Source: RGIG4790 sp964437615
GTDB lineage: Bacteria > Bacillota > Clostridia > Christensenellales > UBA1242
Assembly (NCBI GenBank): GCA_964437615.1
Contig: CAYTHL010000022.1
Span: forward strand, 1-19,330
Reading direction: 5' to 3'
Length of the DNA stretch: 19,330 nt
Made by a program: the position numbers and the translations under genes. This document shows positions 7,544-16,900 of this stretch, in pieces (position 1 is the first letter of the stretch; the number at the start of each line of letters is the position of its first letter). The notes below the pieces were generated by a model. It had not been told where the DNA came from, made no database searches, and saw only the letters and a list, made by a program, of their open reading frames with translations.

Positions 7544-8731
7544 TTATTTACTTTTATTGTAGCTAACCAAATAGGTGGTTTCTGCCACGCAATTGGCTGG
7601 CAAACCAAGATAATAAATCTGGTATCGCTCGTACACATAAAGGGACTGCATTTGGTACTTGCTGTCCACAACAAACGTCATTGTTAGTTCGTAAAAAGTT
7701 GGCTCCTGACTAAGCCCGCTTATATGCATCATGTAGTAAACATAGTTCATAACGCCGTACAAATTGCTTAGTGTCATGGTGTATTCGTAGCCGTTATCTA
7801 CCGCCTTAGCCCCAGAAGAGCTTACCACAGTATTTTCGCTAACCAAATACGGAAATACAACATATGGGCTAATTCCATACTCGTCGCGATATGCTTGGTA
7901 ATCGGTGTCCAAATTGTAGCTAGTTGTTGGCTCATCAGAATAAGTGGCAACTGGGTTTTCGCCACTTGTAACATTTTTAGAGCGGTAACTATCTATTGTT
8001 TGGGTTTCTAGATTGTATATCAGTTTTTCTGCCGCCGAAATTAAACCTCCAGATAAACTTTCGTTTACAATCTGCGTTGGCGTTTTGGAAATATGCTTTA
8101 CAACTTGCTGCTTTTGAACAATGCCCATAACAGTAGCCGAAACGTAGCCAGTGCCTTCTATAGAGAAGTTATCCACCGCATAAGCCCCAGCCTGTGTCAT
8201 AAGTTGCCACTCAGCCATAACATAGGCGTTTGCGGCCGACACGCTTGTAGCCGGCGTGCCTTTGTTTGCATCGTAAACTGCACTCCAGTCTGGCGTGTAC
8301 AAACTTTCGTCAAAATTATAGTTTATACGGTTGTTTGCTGCAATATAAAGGTTGCCTGCAAAAACACCCAAAAAAATAGCTGCAAGCCCCACCGCAACAT
8401 AGCTAAGTAGGTTTGCAAAGGCCGCAATTTTAGACCTTGGATGCTCCTGATTTTTGCGCACAATAATAGCACGCCTTGTTTTGCCAAGGTGCTTGTTGCT
8501 CTGCACCGTCCTTAACTGACTGTCCGACTGGACAATCTGACCATCCTCAGAAAATTCTGCATTGCCGTCTTTAATTGCGGCAATATTATTGGTGGCTTTA
8601 TTATCTTTACGCGCCTTTGCCTCTACCTCTACACGGCTCATTTTTTTGCTGCTTGTTTTATTTTCTAAGCTTGCAATAAGTTGCTCGTTTTTAGGTTCGC
8701 TGGCTGCACTATTATTCTCTTTTTGTTGCAT
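7544..8731 (-). CDS. Single-span membrane protein with large extracytoplasmic domain, function unknown
   Basis: No family recognised. The start at 8731 (MQQKEN) is supported by AGGAG 4-6 nt upstream and by a good promoter at 8766-8794, which lies inside the open frame that extends to 8806; the longer start is therefore unlikely. The 395 residues comprise a charged, low-complexity cytoplasmic arm (1-102, rich in Lys, Asn and Ser), one hydrophobic span (about 103-131), and a Tyr/Ser/Thr-rich beta-type domain to the C-terminus that ends in KSK. The extracytoplasmic part alternates short strand-like segments, somewhat like LolA/LppX-fold lipoprotein domains, but that is only an impression. It is the first gene of a probable operon with the flavoenzyme and cysS. 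No catalytic motif is visible; a scaffold or sensor role is possible. Confidence 0.7.
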   Translation of the reverse strand: MQQKENNSAASEPKNEQLIASLENKTSSKKMSRVEVEAKARKDNKATNNIAAIKDGNAEFSEDGQIVQSDSQLRTVQSNKHLGKTRRAIIVRKNQEHPRSKIAAFANLLSYVAVGLAAIFLGVFAGNLYIAANNRINYNFDESLYTPDWSAVYDANKGTPATSVSAANAYVMAEWQLMTQAGAYAVDNFSIEGTGYVSATVMGIVQKQQVVKHISKTPTQIVNESLSGGLISAAEKLIYNLETQTIDSYRSKNVTSGENPVATYSDEPTTSYNLDTDYQAYRDEYGISPYVVFPYLVSENTVVSSSGAKAVDNGYEYTMTLSNLYGVMNYVYYMMHISGLSQEPTFYELTMTFVVDSKYQMQSLYVYERYQIYYLGLPANCVAETTYLVSYNKSK

Positions 8732-8765
8732 AACTCTCCTTTTTATAATCATTTTATGCCCTATT

Positions 8766-8794
8766 ATTATAGCACAGCACAACAAAGTCCGCAA
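8766..8794 (-). promoter_or_regulatory. SigmaA-type promoter of the 8731-3762 operon
   Basis: On the minus strand: TTGCGG, a 17-nt spacer, then a perfect TATAAT preceded by TGC (extended -10). The predicted start is near 8760, leaving a leader of about 28 nt to the ATG at 8731. No other strong promoter was seen before the next two genes, consistent with one transcript ending at the 3712-3741 terminator. Confidence 0.65.
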
Positions 8795-8931
8795 ATAAAA
8801 CAGCATAGTTTGTACAGCTTTTTGAAACTCTTTTTAAGTATAAAGATATATTAATTATAAAAAACTGACAAATAAAATCTATTTTTTGATTGTAATGTTT
8901 AAAAATATGTGCTAAACTCTATTGGTTAATT

Positions 8932-8937
8932 TATAAT
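8932..8937 (+). promoter_or_regulatory. -10 box of the metal exporter gene
   Basis: A perfect TATAAT lies about 25 nt before the exporter ribosome binding site. No good -35 box stands 16-18 nt upstream of it, so the promoter may need an activator or be weak. The predicted start falls near 8944, inside the inverted repeat at 8939-8955. Confidence 0.5.
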
Positions 8938-8938
8938 T

Positions 8939-8955
8939 GTTTGCGCCATGCAAAC
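8939..8955 (+). promoter_or_regulatory. Inverted repeat, candidate operator of the exporter gene
   Basis: GTTTGC and GCAAAC form a perfect dyad with a 5-nt centre. It lies 2 bp after the -10 box and 3 bp before the AGGAG site. A repressor bound here would block transcription start; as RNA it could also form a leader hairpin. Operators of MntR/DtxR- or ArsR-type metal repressors often lie in this place, but which regulator binds is unknown. Confidence 0.45.
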
Positions 8956-8968
8956 TTAGGAGATGTTT

Positions 8969-10015
8969 ATGGACTGGCTACTTGACGCTTTTTTAGATTC
9001 TTTAAAACTAATTCCGTTTTTGTTTTTTGCTTATGTTTTAATAGAATTATTAGAAACTTTTGCTAGCAAAAAGCTATCTAACACCAAATTTTTAAAAGGC
9101 AAGTGGGCGCCAGCCATTGGCGCGGCGGTGGGCATTGTTCCACAATGCGGCTTTAGTGTGGTTGCCACCGACCTATATTCCTCCAAAAAAATTACTGTCG
9201 GCACATTAATTGCTATTTTTACCGTAACTAGTGACGAAGCTATACCAATACTGCTATCTAATTTGTCTAGCACCACGGCTGTTGTAAATTTAGTTGCCTT
9301 AATTTGCCTAAAATTTGTGGTTGGTTTAATTGCTGGCTACGCCGTAGATTTTGTTGTGAATTACATTAATAAAAACGCAGCAAAAAAGATGCAAAAACAA
9401 ACCAAAGACCAGCCAAAAACTGCCGAATTTGATGCAACAACTGCTGCTACTGCAAATTTGGCCGCCACAACTTCTGCCACAACTGCGCCGTCTTGCGATG
9501 ATTGCTGCCACAACCAAGAACACAATAGTGAGCATAGCCCAAACCAAAAAGATGCCAAAGAAGACCTCCCTCGCCATAAGGGCTGCTGCGGCCATGATAT
9601 AGAAGAAGATAATATTCACCCAGCTAAGCAATATGTGCTGCATCCGCTTATACATACTCTTAAAATTTTTGCCTATATACTAGTTGTAAACATAATTTTT
9701 GGGGCGTGCATAAATTATCTTGGCGAAGACAAAATTGCCAACTTTTTGCAGTCTAGTTTATACTTTGCCCCACTGCTAGCGTGCATAATTGGGCTTATTC
9801 CTAACTGCGCAAGTAGCGTTGTACTTACAAATTTGCTTGTTATTGGCGGGCTAAACTTTTCGGCGTGCATTGCCGGGCTTATAGTCAACGCCGGCCTTGC
9901 CTACATTGTGCTATTTAAACAAAATAAAAACCTAAAGCAAAACATGGCGATTGTTTCCACCATGTTTGCAATAGGTATTATAGTTGGTTACGGGCTGCTG
10001 CTCTGCGGCATGTAA
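8969..10015 (+). CDS. Multi-spanning metal efflux permease (ArsP_2/DUF2899-type; arsenic or manganese exporter)
   Basis: The 348-residue integral membrane protein has two hydrophobic halves of about four spans each. Each half carries a matching motif: GIVPQCGFSVV at 55-65 and GLIPNCASSVV at 275-285, with a conserved Pro-x-Cys. This fits the ArsP_2 family, whose members are annotated as arsenic or manganese efflux proteins. The halves are joined by a long soluble linker. Its first part is Ala/Thr-rich; its second part, about 176-220, is full of Cys and His (CDDCCH, GCCGHD, several single His), a probable metal-binding segment. The ATG at 8969 is preferred over that at 8963, because the AGGAG at 8958-8962 abuts 8963 but stands 6 nt from 8969. 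It is the only plus-strand gene here, divergent from the 8731 operon and preceded by a possible operator. The metal exported is not certain. Confidence 0.8.
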   Translation: MDWLLDAFLDSLKLIPFLFFAYVLIELLETFASKKLSNTKFLKGKWAPAIGAAVGIVPQCGFSVVATDLYSSKKITVGTLIAIFTVTSDEAIPILLSNLSSTTAVVNLVALICLKFVVGLIAGYAVDFVVNYINKNAAKKMQKQTKDQPKTAEFDATTAATANLAATTSATTAPSCDDCCHNQEHNSEHSPNQKDAKEDLPRHKGCCGHDIEEDNIHPAKQYVLHPLIHTLKIFAYILVVNIIFGACINYLGEDKIANFLQSSLYFAPLLACIIGLIPNCASSVVLTNLLVIGGLNFSACIAGLIVNAGLAYIVLFKQNKNLKQNMAIVSTMFAIGIIVGYGLLLCGM

Positions 10016-10057
10016 CTTTGCCGCCGCACTAGATATTTAGTAGTTAACCATATTTTT

Positions 10058-10765
10058 TTATTCTGCCGTCGCTTCTGTAAAACTATCCACAAGGGCAAGT
10101 GCATCATTAGCATTGCAATCAAAATACAAATTTATGTTTTCGCTTAGAAAATATGTATCTGCTAAATTAAAGTTTTCGCCAGCCTTAACCCACTGTTTAT
10201 ATTCTTCGCCGTCCTTATAATATATTACAACGCTACTATACTGGCTTGCCGCACTAAAGTAGTAGCCATATCCATAGGCAAACTCTAGGGTTACTTGAAT
10301 ATCGTCGGTATTTTTTAGCAATGCCCAGTTCTGTGAGCCTTCTTCTTCAGACGCATTATAATAGATAGTAGCCGTATAATAAGGCACTGTTTCAAATGCC
10401 ACTTCTATAGTGGTTTTTTTGTTTATTGTAATACATGGTCTAATTTCGCCATGTTCATCTGGCGTGTATAAATCTGTTTTTTCGGTTATGTGATAAATAT
10501 ATTCGCCATTTACCTTTACATATTTAATTTGATAGTGGGTTTGTGGCGTTACAGTAAAGGAAAAATCGGTGCCAAGTTCTACATCATTTTCGCCAATTAA
10601 AGATTTACTTACACTTGTAACAGAGTTAGTTTTAACAACATTACCCTTCCCCGATGCTATAGAGATTGTTACCGTACCATATTTGGCACAGCCAACAACA
10701 ATAAATGGCACACACAAAACAAATGCAACCAGTAAAGAACTAATAATATACTTAAACTTTTTCAT
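10058..10765 (-). CDS. Lipoprotein with a divergent InlB-B-repeat-like domain
   Basis: The 235-residue protein has a lipoprotein signal (MKKFKY, a hydrophobic core, then the lipobox VVGC), which predicts lipid attachment at Cys26 and anchoring on the outer face of the membrane. Residues about 31-125 have the pattern of the divergent InlB B-repeat (Flg_new_2-like) fold: a TVTISI strand, a GTDFSFTVTP turn, YVKVNGEY, then NKKTTIEVAFE. The remainder is Tyr-rich and acidic with no motif I recognise. The start has a GGGGA Shine-Dalgarno, and a strong promoter stands at 10817-10845, so the gene can be expressed apart from the giant gene 143 bp upstream. The shared fold and position suggest that the two work together at the cell surface; this is inference. 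It converges with the exporter gene across 42 bp with no clear terminator. Confidence 0.8.
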   Translation of the reverse strand: MKKFKYIISSLLVAFVLCVPFIVVGCAKYGTVTISIASGKGNVVKTNSVTSVSKSLIGENDVELGTDFSFTVTPQTHYQIKYVKVNGEYIYHITEKTDLYTPDEHGEIRPCITINKKTTIEVAFETVPYYTATIYYNASEEEGSQNWALLKNTDDIQVTLEFAYGYGYYFSAASQYSSVVIYYKDGEEYKQWVKAGENFNLADTYFLSENINLYFDCNANDALALVDSFTEATAE

Positions 10766-10816
10766 ATTTCCCCTTTAAATGGCAAATTTTTACAAATTGC
10801 CCTAAAATATATATCT

Positions 10817-10845
10817 ATTATACACAACTAACAAACTTTTATCAA
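10817..10845 (-). promoter_or_regulatory. Strong sigmaA-type promoter of the lipoprotein gene
   Basis: On the minus strand: TTGATA (5/6 match), an exact 17-nt spacer, then a perfect TATAAT. The predicted start is near 10810, giving a leader of about 45 nt to the ATG at 10765. This is the best consensus promoter in the window. Confidence 0.75.
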
Positions 10846-10908
10846 ACAAATTTAATATTATTTTTTATAGCTTTAACCTAACTTTATATTTTTGCTTTAT
10901 GCCAAAAT

Positions 10909-13900
10909 CTAATCTAGATAGCTAAAATTGCTACCACAAATTTCTCCATTGTACAAGCAGTTGTCGGCAAGGCGTGCAATAATTTGAGTTCCATCGCTGT
11001 CAATTTCATAAATTGGTTTGCCGGTAGTAGGGTTAACGCTGTACACCTTGTACACAAAGGCTATTGTGTATGTGCTACTACTGTTTGGTTTAGTTGTACT
11101 TGGTGTTAAACTATAAGTTTTAATCAGCCTGGTTAGCGCTGTTGGCGGTATATCCCCTTCTTCTATATATCCTTTTAATATTGTCATATAATTCTCAGAT
11201 AAAGATAGATAGTATACATCAGATTGCGTGTAGTTGTACAGTGTGTCGCTAACTTTTTCCGTCATGCCTATTTTAATGTTTCCGCTTTCGTCAAACTCAA
11301 GCGTTTCGCGGTTGAAAGCGGCAAACACATAAATATCGTTATCTACTCGGCTATCGTAGTCCGAAGTAAAGTTGTCGTCTTGGTTAACCTCGTAAAACTT
11401 AGTTATATTGCACTCTTGCCAAAAACCAGTTTTTTCGTCGTAAACCTTGAGTGAAGTTTCGCTGTAAACCCCATCAACATACTTATTGGCAATATTAACA
11501 TTACCACTATTCCAAGGATAAGCACTATCATAAAGCAAGGCGTATTTACTACCTTCGGTGGTTAGCACATTTATAACCTCGTCGCCATAAACTCTTATCC
11601 AGCCAGCAAAGTAGGTTCCAGCAGGCCAGTAACCAATATTTTGTGACGCATTTTGAAGCACAAAACCAAACCAATCAGTGCTAATGTAGTCTAGAATAAC
11701 GCTTTGGTTCTTTAAAACGTCCAGCCGTTTCTGACTATCACCTGTAGAGTAGTTTGTTAAATTAGCCAAAACACTAGTATAAGTGGTGCTTACGCCTAAA
11801 TATTCTGCAAGGTTATCCAAAGTTAAATTATTGCTGCCATATTCACGGCTAAAGCCGCTCCAAATGGTTGTGTAAGACATAATTTGAGAATTTTCTAGAT
11901 AGTTTTGCCTGCCTAATGCGTCCATTTTGCTAATATATATTGCCGTTAAATTAGTTTGTAGCGTACTTGCCATTTCGTATGGCGTCATGCTACTACTTGT
12001 TGTCCAATAATTTGCCAAAGAACCGCTGCTGCCAAACTTAGCGTCTAAAATACTTTTTATTGTTGACCAATCTATTGTGTATCTAGTGTCACTTACAGTT
12101 ATTCCTTCTGCAGCAAGGTCGCTAGCCGTTACAAACTGAAGCAAGAAGACAAAGTAACTGTATGCATAGTCGTTTGTGTCGTCTAGACCACTTGTGTTTA
12201 TAGCAGAAAAGCCTGTGCGGTAATAATCAGAGTTGGTGCCAAGTTCCCAGTAATTTATAGGTATTTCTGTGCTGCCATTGTAGGTAATATATGCCTCTCT
12301 CTTTATGCCCAAAATATACTCGTTAGACGAAGACTGACGCTCTTCGTAGCTGTTTGTAGAGCTGTTCCAAACAAAGTAGCGCACTCTATGCACAGAAGTA
12401 GGTGTGTACACACCAACCATAGACAAGTTGCCCCTAATAGCCGAGTTATCATAATGGTAATTTGTGTAACCATTATCATATGTGTAGGTGTGCACAGTCA
12501 TGTTTTGTGCTTCACCGTTAATATAAATTACAACTTTTTGTGTACTTTCTCCCCACTCGCCTAGCCAAGTATCCGAAAGTTGCGCATAAGTATTGCCCTG
12601 GCTAGACACACCTTTGTCTGTAGAATAAGTGTCTACAGTTTCATAGTAAACTGCTGCGTAATTCATATCAAACTCGGTTAGCGAACTGTCGGTTTGCTGC
12701 TGATATTCTAGCGAATATGCATGGCCGTTATAGGTAAACCAGCCCAAGAAACCTAAACCTGAGGTATAGCTGTAGGTAACATCTACACTTTGTCCATACT
12801 TGTAAGTGACGCTTTTGTAAACAACATACTGACTCCAATCTACATATAAGTCGTTGTCCCAAGTTTCGTAGTAATCGCTTAGCGTTGCTCCAGACTCTTC
12901 ATCTGTTTCCCAGGTGGTGGTCTGCCCGTCTGCTGGGCGCAACATATGATAATAGTTTACAGTATATGTCTGCGCCTTATTACCTAATATAATGTCTGTG
13001 CTCTTTACTTTTACATACTTAATTCTAAACACAAATATATTAATGTCGGTAGCCTTTCCGTTATTGTAAAAATCGTCATCGGCCATAACCGCACCATTAT
13101 AACTGTAACTGTTGGTGTTTTGACGGCTGTAAGCAAATGTGCCGTCTATCTTGTACTCGCTAATTGTAAAAGATAAATTTTCAAACAAATAGTTAACTTT
13201 ATAATAGCCGTTGCCATCTAGCGTGCTAGCATATATATTGCCGGTGTTAAATGTGTTAAATATTTTATTTCCGCCAATAGTATAATTTGCGCCATAGTTA
13301 ATTATTGTCTTTGTATCAAAGGTGGTAAACATGTTTATTATGTTAGTTAAATTTGTGTAATTTAAATTTACTGCGCCGGTGTTTGTGTCGGTTGCGGCAA
13401 TAATTGCGTTAAAGTAAACAGATGTGTTATAAACAAAATCAAATTCGGTTGTTTTTACGCTGGTATTTTCATTAACCGTGTAGCAGTAAACGCGGCTTAG
13501 TATGGTGCGCTTTAAGGTTGCGTCCCACTCGGTGGTTATAACAAGATAGCTAGTATGCCCGTCGTCGCGGTTAAATTTTAATGTTAGCGTTTGTGCATAG
13601 TTACCATTTTTTGGCACTATGTAAAATTCAGAGTCGTCGCCGTATCTGTATGTGATAGACGCGTTTCCTGTCAAAGTAGTAAGAGATTCGTCTGTGCCCT
13701 TTGATGTTTCGTAAACAAGCTGAGCGCCTTCTTTTTCTATATAATTAATATAGTCATCTTCAAAGGTGCTATCTGCTAGGTCGTTTGTAAGCACATCTTT
13801 CTTGTTGTACCATGTGGTAAATATAGTAAACGCCCTACCAGCATAGCCGCTGTAACTAACGTCCGTTTGCAAATGCCTATCGCCAATATCACATGTGCCA

Positions 13901-16900
13901 GAAGTGTCATTATCTATTAAATTTGTTTGCCCAGAAATTCCGTTGCTTTGGCTAGCAGACATTTCTTCATTAAATAGTACGGCAACAGTTAGCATGTAAT
14001 AGTCAAAGTTTGTTCCGTTTTCTATACTTACTAATTCGCCAGTAGTATTTGTTGTAAAGTTGGTTGAATCTATGGCTGTTGGGTCGGTAATTTGGTAACC
14101 GTAGCTAGTAATAAGCTTTAGCATATTTGTATACATACTAATACTTGTATCGTAAATAAACTTAAACCCAAATTGATTGTTTATAATAGGATTACTGCTG
14201 TCGTAGGTGCTTAAAAGTGTGCCATTATAGTATACAGAGGTTGTATTATTCCCAAAGCTGGTGTCAAATACAACTACAAGTGATAACACATCTGTGCCAA
14301 CCACATTTGTGCTGCCAATATAAGTACCATCTACAACTGCACTACTAATAAGCTCGCCGCCAACTGCGTAGTTTGCGTCTTGCCAGGTGTAGTCGGTGTG
14401 CGTCCAGTTGTTTAAGTCTATATTTATTGTGTAAGGCAAAGCCTCCCACCTTGCATGCACCAAAATTGCGTTGCCAATGCTTGTGTAGGTTTGAGTTATT
14501 GTGTCGGTTTGAGTTATGTTGTCGTTTGTAGCAGATAGGCTAATTTTCATAGCCGTGGTATCTTTGTACTCGTAAAGGCTGTGAGAACTTATAGCCGTAG
14601 AGCTGCCCGTACTGGTTTTGTCTATCTTGCCTTTTAACAAGGTTAGTTCTGCACTAGAACCAGCCATATTTGTGCCGTAAGTACCATTTAGCATAGATAT
14701 AAGCATGTCTACATTAAAGATTTGATTCTCTAGCAGTCCGTAATCGTTGTCGGACGCCGTTCTAGATGCATACCAGCCAAGGAATTTGTATCCGTATCTA
14801 TACGCATAGGCCGTTAGCTCCGATTTTGTAAAGTTAAACACTTGGTCAAAAGTAACTGTAAATGCTAAATTTGCAAAGCTAGTGTTATTCTGCACATTTG
14901 TAACCCACAAACTTGCTGGGCTAGTGCCTTGGCCGCCGCCGTAAACAAATACACCATCTGCAGTTGTGCTTAGGCTCTCAATTGCAGATTTTTGGGTATC
15001 TGCATCTTTGTCGTAGTCGTTTATGTCAAAAATTACTGCGTAGGTGTTGGCCGACCACTTTGCATAAAGTTTAATTTTGTTATTTAGCCAATCTTGGTAA
15101 CCACTGCTGCTCTCAAAATAGTCACCATTTGCCATATAGCTCAAAATTGTGTTATTAAATACTTTGTTACTTGTAATTATTTGGTTGCTGTCATCTAAAA
15201 TTTGGTTATTAAAGCTAGCGTCGGCATACCAGCCGCCAAAGGTGTAGCCAAGGCGCTTAATTGTAGCCAATTTGTTTAAAGCCAAAATGTAGGTGGTTTG
15301 GTCAAAGGAAATATAATTTGCATATGTCTTGCTACTGCCCGATGCATAGTAAATGTAGTCGCCGTCGTCAGTTTGTATATTAGTAGCCGTATAAACTTTG
15401 GTTGTAGACAACAATTGTGCGTCAAATACCCAGTAGACGGTGTATTTGTTGGCAGTACTGCTGCCGATATTTGTGGTTACGTCGTTGTAAACAAAGTCTA
15501 CGGCAAAAGTTTTGGCTTGCCATACAGCGTACATGGTAATCGCTCCATTGTTTTGTTCACCAAAGACATTTGCATAATTTTTGGCAAGACTGTTAAACCA
15601 GTAGGCGTAGGCGTCTTCTCCGCTATCTACTCTGCCAAAGGTGCCATATTTGTAATAAATTAAGCTATAATTACTTGTGCTTAAGGAATAATCGGCATTT
15701 TCTGTAGTAATTTGTATTGCATGTGGGTCGCTATTGGTGTCGTAAAGGGTAATGTTGTAGTAGCTATCAAAGCTTAGTCCGCTGTAGCCATAAGAAGATA
15801 GTGGCAAGCCCAAAGTATACCCCGTAGTGGTATCTTTTTGTGCAGTATTTGCGGCGGTGTCGCCCATATTTCCAAATGTCCAGCCAATAAAGTCGTAACC
15901 CGAGCGGCTGTAAAGTTGGTCTGCCAGTTTTGTTACCTTATTGTAAACATAGGTTACAGTTGTTTGCGCGTCACCTTTGGTAGAAACATCTGTGCTGCCA
16001 AAGTCTGCCGAACTATCGTAAGTAACATTAAACGTTTTAGCATCATAACTTAAATGAATATTAATGCTTTGCGCATAAAGGTCGTAAATTGTAAAGGTTA
16101 GCACCATGTAGCCCGCATAATCGCCCGTGCCCGCCGCAACTGAATATGTGCCAATTTTATGAGTGGTGTCTGTATCCTCACCAAAGTTTCCTGTTCCGGC
16201 TGTTAAACTTATAGTATATGTTGCTTTTGTTCCGTCTTTATAACCAAAGGTAAAGGTTACTTCATTAAAGCTAAAGCCGTAGTTTACGTTAAAGTTTAAA
16301 ATAAAGGTGTTGCCGTAAGACTTTGCATAATCATAATCATTATAGCCAAGTTTGCCATAAGATGTATATGAGTTTTGGTTTTTACTAGTTCCAAAGTTGC
16401 TTGTATATGTGGTTGCATCGGTATAACAACTTGCAAGCAAATTGTTTACACTTGTGCCAAGGCTGTAGAGTTTATCGTAGCTCATGGCCGTGCCGCCATT
16501 TGTTATTTTGCTTGTATCGGCAGTTTCTTGCAAGGTAAAGCCGTCTTTGCCGTCAGCACTCGAGTAATAAACCTCGCTGGTTATGGTTAAGTGCCTAGAT
16601 AGAGGAACAAGATACAGAGAAATTATATTATTGCTGTTTATGCTATCTTTAAGAGTAGATGTTACTGTAGATTGCTGAGTTTTATAGTCTGCACTAGCCC
16701 AAGTTGCGCTATTTATGGTAAACTGCAATGCACTTCCGTTGCTTATAAATCCACCGTCATTTTTTTCTAGCGCATAGGTGGCGTTATCGGTTACTGTGCC
16801 ATTTAAAACTATTTCGCTGCCTATTTCGCTGCTGGTGTTTTTAACCATATAATTGGCAATAAATATCCATAATTGACCATAAAGAGTAGCGCTGCTGTAG

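Noticed and set aside
8732..8806. Upstream start giving the 7544-8731 protein an extra hydrophobic N-terminus
   Set aside because: A good promoter and the AGGAG site before 8731 fall inside this extension, so the hydrophobic stretch is most likely untranslated.
8807..8931. Manganese (yybP-ykoY) riboswitch or other leader RNA upstream of the exporter
   Set aside because: The region is very AT-rich without the conserved GC-containing stems, and the predicted leader is only about 20 nt.
9326..9655. Minus-strand open frame of 109 codons opposite the exporter
   Set aside because: It is antisense to the exporter, and its Cys and Ala richness merely mirrors the low-complexity linker of the real gene.
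15298..15663. Plus-strand open frame of 121 codons inside the giant gene
   Set aside because: It lies antisense to a strong coding frame with clear protein repeats, has no ribosome binding site of note, and its product has no recognisable pattern. It is a shadow.
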